Assembly: GCF_014650435.1 (NCBI RefSeq)
Contig: NZ_BMUY01000004.1
Span: forward strand, 533,012 to 597,011
DNA from: Streptomyces tendae
Lineage (GTDB): Bacteria; Actinomycetota; Actinomycetes; Streptomycetales; Streptomycetaceae
DNA length: 64,000 nt
Direction: 5' to 3'
Both the position numbers and the translations under genes were made by a program. Shown piece by piece: positions 23,856 through 31,697 of this stretch. The notes under the pieces were generated by a model that was given only the letters and a program-made list of their open reading frames with translations, searched no databases and was not told where the DNA came from. Each line of letters starts with the position of its first letter. The first letter of the stretch is position 1.

Positions 23856-24674
23856 TCAGCGCAGCCGGCCCAGACCGCCGAACTCGATCCACTCGTCGGT
23901 GAGCTGGCGCGGCGCCACCTCGGTGTCCGGACGCCAGGTGGAGACCTCCACGAGGCCCGGCTCCAGGATCTCCATGCCCTCGAAGAGGTCCTCGACGTCC
24001 CCCGGCTCACGCACCCGGCCCCAGTGGCCCTGCGTCGCCTGGTCCATGAAGTCCGTGACGAACTTCCGCACCTCGGCGTCCTCGCTGACCAACTGGCACA
24101 TCACGGCGAAACTTCCGGGCGCCAGCCGCTCGGTCACCCGGCGGACGACCGCCTTGGGCCCGTCGGTGTCGCTGTCCGGGATGCAGTGGAACACCGAGTT
24201 GAACAGGACGGCGACCGGCTGCGAGAAGTCGATCAGCCGCTGGGTGTCCGGGTGGGAGAAGATCTCCTCCGTGGCACGCATGTCGGCGTGTATGACGGCG
24301 GTCTGGTCGTTCTGGTCGAGCAGCGCCCGGCCGTGGACCAGCACCATCGGGTCGTTGTCGACGTAGACCACGCGGGACTCGGGGGCGACGCGTTGCGCGA
24401 CCTGGTGCACGTTGTCCTGCGTGGGCAGGCCGGAGCCGTGGTCGAGGAACTGACGGATGCCGTAGTCCTCGGCGAGGACGCGGACGACCCGCTGGAGGAA
24501 GCGCCGGTTGTTCAGCGCCAGCCGGCGCGTGCTGGGGACGACCTTGTCGAGTTCGCCCACGGCCGCGCGGTCGGCCGCGTAGTTGTCCTTGCCGCCCAGG
24601 TAGAAGTCGTACATACGCGCCGCTGTCGGCACGTTGGCGTCGATCTCCGTGGACAGCTGCTTGTCGGCTTGCAT
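23856..24674 (-). CDS. SAM-dependent methyltransferase, DUF574 type
   Basis: This 272-aa protein starts at ATG 24674 behind a GGGGGA ribosome site. It shows the DUF574 pattern: ARMYDFYLGGKDNYAADR at the N-terminus, the SAM-loop region FLDHGSGLPTQDNVHQVA (DHGSG replacing the more usual DIGTG), VVYVDNDPMVLVHGRALL and a C-terminal WIEFGGLGR. These enzymes are very numerous in Streptomyces, with few known substrates. It stands alone. Its distance from the graspetide locus (8 kb) and its family argue against a tailoring role there. Confidence 0.9.
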   Translation of the reverse strand: MQADKQLSTEIDANVPTAARMYDFYLGGKDNYAADRAAVGELDKVVPSTRRLALNNRRFLQRVVRVLAEDYGIRQFLDHGSGLPTQDNVHQVAQRVAPESRVVYVDNDPMVLVHGRALLDQNDQTAVIHADMRATEEIFSHPDTQRLIDFSQPVAVLFNSVFHCIPDSDTDGPKAVVRRVTERLAPGSFAVMCQLVSEDAEVRKFVTDFMDQATQGHWGRVREPGDVEDLFEGMEILEPGLVEVSTWRPDTEVAPRQLTDEWIEFGGLGRLR

Positions 24675-24821
24675 CGTTCCCCCAGCTCCGTACCGGCGCC
24701 AACTGGACTGGCATGACAGACAGTACATCCTAAAGACCTAGTGGTCAGCCAAACCAGGGGCCGGATCAAGTGGCCGTCAAACCTGTTGCCGCGCACCGCA
24801 GTTGACGGCCACTCGATCAGG

Positions 24822-26102
24822 TCAGCCGCGCCCGGCCAGGTAGGCGTCCACTCCGGGCGCCTTGTGGGCCTCCTCCACGCCGACCAGGCCGCCGACCGCC
24901 TTGGCGTCGGGCTTCAGCACGTACGTGGACCGGCTGGCCGGCGCGGTCACCAGGGTGAAGTCCTGCGGGGTGCCGAGTCCGGTGTCGGCGTTCTTCTGCG
25001 AACGGTGCGCCTTGACCACGTCCTGGCGGGCGAGGCTGCCGCCCTCGCATGCCTTCTTCAGGTCGGCGCCCGTCAGCTGGGCGGCGTTGTATCCGGACAG
25101 CACGCCGGAGTCGACGGGCTCGCCCGGGTACGCCTTCTGGTAGGAGGCGACCATCTTCTTGACCCCCGGCAGGTCGGAGCTGACCGCCGGTGCGGCGCTG
25201 ACGACGTGGACCATGGCCTCCAGCGCCGGCGCCGCGGGCGTCTTCAGCAGCTGCGGCGCGTAGCCGGGCGCGCTGGTGACGATCGGCACCTTCAGGCCGC
25301 GGGCGGCGGCCACTCCCGCGAGGGAGGCGGTCTGGGCGGGGCCCGCGCTGATCAGGATCGCCTTCGCCCCGGCCTTGCTCAGCGCGGACACCTGCGCGGT
25401 CAGGTCGGTGTCCGTGGCCTTGATCTTCTGCCCGGCGACCTTCATGCCCGCCTCCTCGGCGGCCCACTCGGAGCCCTCCAGCGCGTTGGCGCCGTAGTCG
25501 CCCTCGAAGTAGACGTGGCCGATCGTGTCGCCCTTGGCGATCTTCTTGGTGCGGGTGAGGAAGTCGACGGCGGCGATCATGTCCAGGTCGTAGGTGGTGC
25601 CGAGGACCTGTACGGAGTCCCGGCCGAGCAGGCTGGCCGCCCACGCCTGCGGGAAGGTCAGCATGTGGTCCCGCTCGATGTCGTCGAGCAGGGCGGCGAC
25701 CACCGGGGAGCCGATGACCTGGGGCAGGGCGACGACGTTCGGCGCGATGTCGGCGTAGGCGGTGACCGCCTTCTGCACGTCGTAGCCGTGGTCCTTGACG
25801 ACGATCTCCACCTGGCGTCCGCAGATGCCGCCCGCGGCGTTGGTCTCGTCGGCCCACATCTGCTGGGCCTGCACGATGCTCTTGCCCAGGGTGGCGTAGG
25901 GGCCGGTGAGGTCGGTCAGTGCGCCGAGTCTGATGGTCTTCTCGGTGACTCCGGGGCCGGACTTGACGCCGTCGGCGGCGTCGTCGGTGCTCCCGCCGTC
26001 CGCCTTGGAGCTGCAGGCGGTGCCCGCGAGCAGCACGGCGGCCAGCGCCGCGGCCAGGGCGGCGGTCCGGGTGGTGCGGGGCCTGGGGTGCGTGACGTTC
26101 AC
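24822..26102 (-). CDS. Branched-chain amino acid-type ABC substrate-binding lipoprotein
   Basis: This 426-aa protein has an N-terminal lipoprotein signal (AALAAALAAVLLAGTAC, predicted lipid anchor at the Cys). A type-I periplasmic-binding fold of the LivJ/LivK class follows (KTIRLGALTDLTGPYATLGKSI; GHVYFEGDYGANALEG; VDSGVLSGYNAAQLTGADLKKAC). It captures the solute outside the membrane for the adjacent permease. Amino acids, amides or aromatic acids are all possible ligands. GTG 26102 overlaps the stop of livM and has AAGGAG nine bases upstream. It is the last gene of a five-gene operon. Confidence 0.92.
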   Translation of the reverse strand: MNVTHPRPRTTRTAALAAALAAVLLAGTACSSKADGGSTDDAADGVKSGPGVTEKTIRLGALTDLTGPYATLGKSIVQAQQMWADETNAAGGICGRQVEIVVKDHGYDVQKAVTAYADIAPNVVALPQVIGSPVVAALLDDIERDHMLTFPQAWAASLLGRDSVQVLGTTYDLDMIAAVDFLTRTKKIAKGDTIGHVYFEGDYGANALEGSEWAAEEAGMKVAGQKIKATDTDLTAQVSALSKAGAKAILISAGPAQTASLAGVAAARGLKVPIVTSAPGYAPQLLKTPAAPALEAMVHVVSAAPAVSSDLPGVKKMVASYQKAYPGEPVDSGVLSGYNAAQLTGADLKKACEGGSLARQDVVKAHRSQKNADTGLGTPQDFTLVTAPASRSTYVLKPDAKAVGGLVGVEEAHKAPGVDAYLAGRG

Positions 26103-27259
26103 GGAGTGTGCTCCTTGGCTCGTGCGGTGGTGTCGGAAGCGGCGTCGGAGCCGGCCCGCCCGGGTGCGGGCGAGGGCCCGGAACCGGGCGGGCCGGTGAC
26201 GGACGGGCGGCGGCGCAGGCGGGCCCGGGTGCGGCGGGCCAGTCCGTGCAGGCCGTCGGGGGCGAAGAGGAGGATCAGGACGATCGCCGCGCCGTAGAGG
26301 TAGCGGGACGCCTCGGTCGGGCCGATCGAGCCGCCGCCGGACCCGGGCGCCGCCACCAGGGGCAGCTGGTCGGCGTAGCGGGTCATCAGCAGGGGCAGCG
26401 CGGTGACGAAGACGGCTCCGGCGGTGGCTCCGGCCACCGAGCCGAGGCCGCCGATGACGATCATGGCGAGGTAGTCGACGGAGAGGGCGAGGGAGAAGTA
26501 GTCGGGCACCACGCGGCGGAAGGAGAGCGCGAGCAGTACGCCGGCGAGGCCCGCGTACATCGAGGAGACGACGAACGCGGTCGAGCGGTACCGGGCCACG
26601 TGCACGCCCATGACGGACGCGGCGGTCTCGCTGTCGCGCAGCGCCACCAGGGCCCGTCCGGGACGTCCGCGCAGCAGTCCGCGCGCGGTGAACCAGGTGA
26701 CGGCGAACAGCACGAGGCCCAGGTACCAGAGCCGTTCCTCGGCGCCGAACGGCACGCCCAGGACGGTCAGTTCCGGATCGGACTCGGCGAAGGTGAAGCC
26801 GCCCAGCTCGAGCGGCGGCACCGAGCGGCCGTTGAATCCGCCGGTGACGGAATCCGCGGTGAGCAGGACGTGGTGGCCGAGGAAGACCAGGGCGAGGGTG
26901 GCGACGCCGAGGTAGATGCCCTTCACGCGTCCGGCGACGGGGCTGAACAGCCCGCCCGCCGCCCCGGCGAGCAGGACGGCGAGGACGGCGGCGACGGCGG
27001 GCGGCAGCCCGGGCCCTGGCTCGCCCGCCAGCCAGACGTACCCGTAGGCGCCCACGGCCAGGAAGAAGGCGTGCCCGAGGGAGAGCTGCCCGGCCGTGCC
27101 GCTGAGCAGACCGAGCCCGACGGCGCCGATGGCCGCGGCCATGGAGAACAGGCCGATGCGCAGCCAGAAGGCGTCCAGGTAGAAGGGCAGGGCGCACAGG
27201 AGCAGGGCGGTCAGCAGGAGCGGGCCGCGCCTGAGGAGAAGGGGTCGCAGGTCAGACAC
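26099..27259 (-). CDS. livM: Branched-chain amino acid-type ABC permease LivM
   Basis: A 386-aa LivM-type permease with about ten membrane helices and the family motifs GQLSLGHAFFLAVGAYGY and GRALVALRDSETAASVMGV. GGLGSVAGATAGAVF lies near the C-terminal half. A hydrophilic Pro/Ser-rich tail of about 40 residues extends past the usual end. GTG 27259 overlaps the end of livH by eight bases. With LivH it forms the membrane channel of the transporter. Its stop overlaps the GTG of the binding-protein gene. Confidence 0.92.
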   Translation of the reverse strand: MSDLRPLLLRRGPLLLTALLLCALPFYLDAFWLRIGLFSMAAAIGAVGLGLLSGTAGQLSLGHAFFLAVGAYGYVWLAGEPGPGLPPAVAAVLAVLLAGAAGGLFSPVAGRVKGIYLGVATLALVFLGHHVLLTADSVTGGFNGRSVPPLELGGFTFAESDPELTVLGVPFGAEERLWYLGLVLFAVTWFTARGLLRGRPGRALVALRDSETAASVMGVHVARYRSTAFVVSSMYAGLAGVLLALSFRRVVPDYFSLALSVDYLAMIVIGGLGSVAGATAGAVFVTALPLLMTRYADQLPLVAAPGSGGGSIGPTEASRYLYGAAIVLILLFAPDGLHGLARRTRARLRRRPSVTGPPGSGPSPAPGRAGSDAASDTTARAKEHTP

Positions 27260-28151
27260 GGGCCGCTCCCTTCGCCGCGAAGAGTCCGGCGGGACGCACC
27301 AGCAGGACGAGCACCATCACGGCGTACGGCGCGACGTCGCCGAAGCCCTCGCCGAGGACGTGCAGGTCGGACTGGTAGCCGGCGACGAACGCCTCGGTGA
27401 GGCCGATCAGCATGCTGCCGACCAGGGCACCGACCGGGGAGGTCATCCCGCCGAGGATGGCGGCGGGGAATGCCTTCAGCGCGATCTGCCCGGTGGTGCG
27501 TTCGAGGCCGGGCGCCGGGAAGGCGACCAGGAAGACGGCGGCGAGGGCGGCGAGGGCGCCGGCCAGGCACCAGGCGACGGTGCGTACGCGGGTGAGCCGT
27601 ACGCCCATGAGGGCGGCGGCCTCGCGGTCCTCCGCCGCGGCGCGCAGCGACAGGCCCCAGGGCGTGAACCGGAAGAGGGCGAAGGCGCCGCCGATGGCGA
27701 CGGCGGACACCAGGATCGCGGCGATGCGGCTGTCGGCCACGGTCACCGGGCCGAGGTCGGTCACGGCGGAGCCCCAGGGGTCGCCGAGCGGCAGCAGGTC
27801 GCCGCCGATGCGCCGGGCGAGGTCGGTGACCAGGACGATGTCGATGCCGATGGTGACGATGGTCTGGACGTGGGCGGCGTGCGGGTCGGTCCCGCCGACG
27901 CGTTGCAGCACCAGCCGGTCAAGCGCCCCGGCCACGGCCGCCGTCACGAGGACCGCGACGGCCAGCGCCCCGGCGAAGCCGATGTCGTCGTGGAGGACGG
28001 CGACGAGGTATCCGCCGAGCAGCAGCAGCGAGCCGTGGGTGAAGCTCAGGACACCGGATGCCTTGAAGATGGTGACGAAGCCGAGGGCGATCAGGGCGTA
28101 CACGGAGCCCAGGGCCAGCCCGTTGAGGAGACTGTCGAGGAAGCCGGTCAT
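27252..28151 (-). CDS. livH: Branched-chain amino acid-type ABC permease LivH
   Basis: A 299-aa LivH-type permease begins MTGFLDSLLNGLALGSVYALIALGFVTIFKASG, the classic N-terminal pattern of the family. About eight helices follow, with RAAAEDREAAALMGV (the coupling loop to the ATPase) and ILGGMTSPVGALVGSMLIGLTE. ATG 28151 overlaps the stop of livG (ATGA). It pairs with LivM to form the translocation path. Confidence 0.93.
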   Translation of the reverse strand: MTGFLDSLLNGLALGSVYALIALGFVTIFKASGVLSFTHGSLLLLGGYLVAVLHDDIGFAGALAVAVLVTAAVAGALDRLVLQRVGGTDPHAAHVQTIVTIGIDIVLVTDLARRIGGDLLPLGDPWGSAVTDLGPVTVADSRIAAILVSAVAIGGAFALFRFTPWGLSLRAAAEDREAAALMGVRLTRVRTVAWCLAGALAALAAVFLVAFPAPGLERTTGQIALKAFPAAILGGMTSPVGALVGSMLIGLTEAFVAGYQSDLHVLGEGFGDVAPYAVMVLVLLVRPAGLFAAKGAARV

Positions 28152-28945
28152 GCCGCGTCCTCCCCCGTGGTGGTGCCGAGGTAGGCGCGCAGCACCTCGG
28201 GGTCGCGCCGGACCTCGCCCGGGGTGCCGTGGGCGATGGCCCGGCCGAAGTCGAGGACGGTGACCTCGTCGGCGAGCCGCATGACCAGGCCCATGTCGTG
28301 CTCGACCAGCACGACGGAGAGGCCGAGTTCGGCGCGGATCTCCCGGACGACCTCGGTCATGCGGATGCGTTCGGCGGCGTTCATGCCGGCCACGGGTTCG
28401 TCGAGCAGCAGGACACGGGGCTCCAGACAGAGGGCGCGGGCGAGTTCGACGCGCTTTCGGTCGCCGTACGACAGCAGCGCGACGGGTGAGTCGAAGTGGG
28501 CGCCGAGGCCGGTGAGTTCGGCGATCTCGCGGGCCTTGGCGAGGTGCTCGCGCTGTTCGCGCACGGCGCGCGGCAGACGCAGGGCGCTGGCGGCGAAACC
28601 GGCGTGGGACAGGGCGTGCCGGCCGAGCATGAGGTTGTCGGCGACGGTGCCCTGGGTAGTGACGATGTTCTGGAACGTGCGGGCGACGCCCAGGGCGGCG
28701 ATCCGGTGCGGGGCGAGCCGGGTCAGCTCCGCGGCGCCGAGCCGTACGGAGCCGGCGGTGGGGCGGTACAGGCCGGACAGGACGTTGAAACAGGTGGACT
28801 TGCCGGCGCCGTTGGGGCCGATGACGGCGTGCACGGTGCCGGGGGCGACGGTGAAGGAGACGTCGTCGAGGGCGAGGAGACCGGCGAAGCGCACGGTCAC
28901 GCCGCGCACGTCGAGCGCGGGCGGTGCGGTGGCGGGGGTGGTCAC
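28148..28945 (-). CDS. livG: ABC transporter ATPase LivG
   Basis: This 265-aa ATPase has Walker A GPNGAGKST, the LivG-specific GVARTFQNI Q-loop region, a degenerate signature LLSYGDRKRVELARALCLEP in place of LSGGQ, Walker B VLLLDEPVAGMN and H-loop VLVEHDMG. SYGDRK for SYGxQR is normal for LivG-like subunits. GTG 28945 overlaps the livF stop (GTGA). It powers the LivHM permease together with LivF. Confidence 0.93.
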   Translation of the reverse strand: MTTPATAPPALDVRGVTVRFAGLLALDDVSFTVAPGTVHAVIGPNGAGKSTCFNVLSGLYRPTAGSVRLGAAELTRLAPHRIAALGVARTFQNIVTTQGTVADNLMLGRHALSHAGFAASALRLPRAVREQREHLAKAREIAELTGLGAHFDSPVALLSYGDRKRVELARALCLEPRVLLLDEPVAGMNAAERIRMTEVVREIRAELGLSVVLVEHDMGLVMRLADEVTVLDFGRAIAHGTPGEVRRDPEVLRAYLGTTTGEDAA

Positions 28946-29751
28946 GCGGCCCCCTTGCCGTCGGCGCCCTCGGTGATCTCGGCGCCCTCGGTGGCCTCGC
29001 CGAGGTAGAGGCGGCGTACGGCGTCCGTCCGCGCCAGGTCGGCGGCGTCGCCGGAGAGCCGGATCTCGCCGACCTCCAGGACGTGGGCGTGCTCGGCGAG
29101 CGACAGCGCCATGCCCGCGTTCTGTTCGACGAGGAGGACCGCGGTGCCCTGGGCATTGATCTCGCGGACGACCTCGGCGATGCGGTCGACCATCATCGGG
29201 GCGAGCCCGAGCGAGGGCTCGTCGAGGAGGAGCAGGCGGGGGGCGGCCATCAGGGCGCGGCCGATGGCCAGCATCTGCTGCTCCCCGCCGGACAGCAGTC
29301 CGGCCGCCTGGCGGGTGCGCTCGGCGAGTCGTGGGAACAGGGTGAAGACCCGCTCCCTGGCCTCGCGGACCTGGGCGGGGGCCCGCCGGTTGAGGCCGAG
29401 CCCGCCGGCCCGCAGGTTCTCGTCGACGGTGAGTCCGGCGAAGACCCGCCTGCCCTCGGGCACCTGGACGACTCCGGCGCGTACGGCGGCGACCGGGTCC
29501 CGGCCGTCCAGGATCGTGTCGCCGTAGCGGACCCGGCCGGCCGTGATCGCGCCGCGGTGCAGGCGCAGGGTGCCCGACACGGCCCGCAGCAGCGTCGTCT
29601 TGCCGGCGCCGTTGGCTCCGAGCAGGGCGACGACGGCGCCGTGCGGGACGGTCAGGGACACGGAGCGGAGGGCGGACAGTGCGCGCCCGTACGTCACGTC
29701 GAGGCTCTCGACGTGCAGCGCGGGCGCACCGTCCGGTGGTGCTGCGGGCAT
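28942..29751 (-). CDS. livF: ABC transporter ATPase LivF
   Basis: This 269-aa ATPase starts at ATG 29751 with AAGGAG six bases upstream and is the first gene of the operon. It has Walker A GANGAGKTT, the LivF marker VQVPEGRRVFAGLTVDENL, signature LLSGGEQQMLAIGRALMAAP, Walker B LLLLDEPSLGLAP and H-loop LLVEQN. The short Ala/Glu/Gly-rich C-terminal tail is unusual but harmless. The long leader between it and the PucR gene holds the 183-bp tandem repeat. The adjacent PucR gene on the same strand is a plausible regulator. Confidence 0.93.
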   Translation of the reverse strand: MPAAPPDGAPALHVESLDVTYGRALSALRSVSLTVPHGAVVALLGANGAGKTTLLRAVSGTLRLHRGAITAGRVRYGDTILDGRDPVAAVRAGVVQVPEGRRVFAGLTVDENLRAGGLGLNRRAPAQVREARERVFTLFPRLAERTRQAAGLLSGGEQQMLAIGRALMAAPRLLLLDEPSLGLAPMMVDRIAEVVREINAQGTAVLLVEQNAGMALSLAEHAHVLEVGEIRLSGDAADLARTDAVRRLYLGEATEGAEITEGADGKGAA

Positions 29752-29919
29752 CGCGGCTCCTTGGGACCGGGCCGAAACGGCACGGTGACGGGTGAAGGGG
29801 GGAGCTCACGACAGCACGGGCGGCGGGGGCCGTACAGGGGTCCCGGGCAGGGCCGCTGCGGTGTCCCAGTCCGGGACGGCCGAGTCTGTGCGGATGCCCA
29901 TGGGACCAAGTCCGGACGA

Positions 29920-30292
29920 CGCCCGGCGAGCCGCTGCGCCCCGGCAGGCGCCCCATCCGGTCAGCGGGAAGCCCCGACCCGGGCTTGCGGGGCTCGGGAG
30001 CCCCGAAGCCCCGGCAGACGTTCCGTACCCAACGGCCCCGGGCGTGCGAGGGTCCCGCGCCTCCACGGCGCCCCGGCAGACGCACCGGACCCGGCGACCG
30101 TCGCCAGGCGAGCCGCCGCGCCCCGGCAGGCGCCCCGCCCGATCAGCGGGAAGCCCCGACCCGGGCTTGCGGGGCTCCGGAGCCCCGCAAACCCCGGCAG
30201 ACGTTCCTCACCCCGGCAGCCCCGGGCTTGCGGGGCCCCCGCACCTCCACGGCCGCCCGGCAGACGCACCGGACCCGGCGACCGTCGCCCGG
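29920..30292. repeat. Two-copy 183-bp GC-rich tandem repeat with nested hairpins
   Basis: Two imperfect copies (about 29920-30105 and 30103-30292) align with a period of 182-184 bp. Matching anchors are GCCCCGACCC at 29971 and 30153, CAGACGTTCC at 30015 and 30198, and CAGACGCACCGGACCCGGCG at 30077 and 30261. Each copy holds AGCCCCG, CGGGGCT and AGCCCCG in a row, so two mutually exclusive hairpins can form. The rest of the 542-bp gap (29752-29919) shows nothing recognisable. No convincing reading frame uses the repeat. Confidence 0.85.
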
Positions 30293-30293
30293 C

Positions 30294-31577
30294 TCAGTCG
30301 TGCAGGACCCGGCGGGCCGTCAGGGCCAGGCTGAACTCGACGACGTCGGCCGGGCGGGCCAGGGAGCGGCCGGTGAGTTGTTCGCAGCGGCGGAGGCGGT
30401 TGAGGACCGTGTTGCGGTGGCAGTAGAGGCGCTCACCGGCGCGCTGGGCCGAACCGTCGCAGTCGAGCCACGTGGTGAGCGTGTCGAGGAGCACCTCGCG
30501 GTCGGCGGGCTCCAGGCGGAGCAGCGGGCCGAGCACCTTCTCGGCGAGGGCCCGGCCCAGCTCGGGGCTGGAGACGACCAGGGCGGCGGGAAGCTGGTCG
30601 GCGAGTCGCACGGTGCCGCCCGCCGCGGGGCAGATGGCCAGGGCGGTGTCCGCGAGCCTTCGGGCCTCCCCGACGGCGGCGAGTCCGTCGACCGGGCTGC
30701 CGACACCGATGCGCAGGCCCGGGACGGGGACGGGGGGCGGGGTGCCGGGCTCGTGCGGGTCCGGGAGCCCCTCGTGGGCGTCGACCAGGACGATGCCGTA
30801 GTCGGCCTCCGCCCCGGCGTGCCAGTGGACACGGCTCCCGGCCGGTACGGCGGCGGCGCGGGCGGCCGCGGACCGGGCCGGCGGCCCGCCGGTGACTGCG
30901 ACGACGGCATACCGGCCCTGTTCCGGGAGGCCGAGGACCCGCGCTGCCTCGGGCAGGTCGGCGATGCGGCCGGTGCCGTCGAGCAGCCCTGCCGCCAGCA
31001 GCCGGGCCCGGTTCTCGCGGCGCCGGCCGATCTGCCACTCGGTCTGCCGGTAGGCGTCCGCGACGAGGGTGCAGTGCTCGTCGACGAAGTTCCACACGTC
31101 GGCGGCCACGTGCACGAGGAGCCGCACGTCCTCCGGGGCGGCCCTGGACGTCTCCTCGACCAGCCGCTGCCACACCAGCGAGCCGCCCAGCCGGAAGGCG
31201 TGCAGCAGGGCGTCCAGCGGGAGCCCCTGCTCGGCGCGGGCGGCGCCGATCCGCCAGGAGCAGCGGCGGGCTGCGTCCCGGGCGCCGCGCGGGTCGAGCA
31301 GCGAGGCCACGCTGTGCCGCAGCGAGCGGTGGGCCTCCTGCCAGGTGGCGGTGGGGTCCTTGGCGAGGGCCGCACGGTAGGCGGGCTCCTGCTCCCGCAG
31401 CAGGGCTATCAGCCGGTCGGTCAGGTCGGGCAGGTCGTCGAGCAGGGCGCGGGCGGCCCGGTGCAGGACACGCAGGGCGTCGGCGTCGATCAACGACGTG
31501 ACGCCGGGTGTCCGCGGGCGTGGAACGGGCGTCAGCCCGGTGCGGATCGCTGCTCGTGACCGTACGGCGTGCTGCAT
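30294..31577 (-). CDS. PucR-family transcriptional regulator
   Basis: This 427-aa regulator has a helical N-terminal sensory region (ARALLDDLPDLTDRLIALLREQEPAYRAAL; DALLHAFRLGGSLVWQRLVEE) and a GGDEF-like central domain. The PucR C-terminal helix-turn-helix is LYCHRNTVLNRLRRCEQLTGRSL (residues about 385-407), followed by SLALTARRVL. PucR proteins often control adjacent catabolic or uptake genes, so the liv operon downstream on the same strand is a natural target. The N-terminal start at 31577 is not backed by a strong ribosome site; a later start is possible. Confidence 0.88.
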   Translation of the reverse strand: MQHAVRSRAAIRTGLTPVPRPRTPGVTSLIDADALRVLHRAARALLDDLPDLTDRLIALLREQEPAYRAALAKDPTATWQEAHRSLRHSVASLLDPRGARDAARRCSWRIGAARAEQGLPLDALLHAFRLGGSLVWQRLVEETSRAAPEDVRLLVHVAADVWNFVDEHCTLVADAYRQTEWQIGRRRENRARLLAAGLLDGTGRIADLPEAARVLGLPEQGRYAVVAVTGGPPARSAAARAAAVPAGSRVHWHAGAEADYGIVLVDAHEGLPDPHEPGTPPPVPVPGLRIGVGSPVDGLAAVGEARRLADTALAICPAAGGTVRLADQLPAALVVSSPELGRALAEKVLGPLLRLEPADREVLLDTLTTWLDCDGSAQRAGERLYCHRNTVLNRLRRCEQLTGRSLARPADVVEFSLALTARRVLHD

Positions 31578-31697
31578 CGCGGTCCTCCCCGGGGCAGGGC
31601 TGGTGGAGGCGCCGCGCCGCGACGGGCCGTCCCGCCGCGCCGGGCCTGCCCCCTGACTCGTCCTGCCCCGAAGGATGGCATACCGTCCGGTCGGTCC

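Noticed and set aside
23856..24674. The methyltransferase considered as the tailoring enzyme of the graspetide.
   Set aside because: It is 8 kb away and of the DUF574 family, not the PIMT-like type found with graspetides.
28924..30426. A long plus-strand open frame crossing livF and the 183-bp repeat.
   Set aside because: It is antisense to livF/livG and encodes only Pro/Arg/Gly-rich repeats without a ribosome site.
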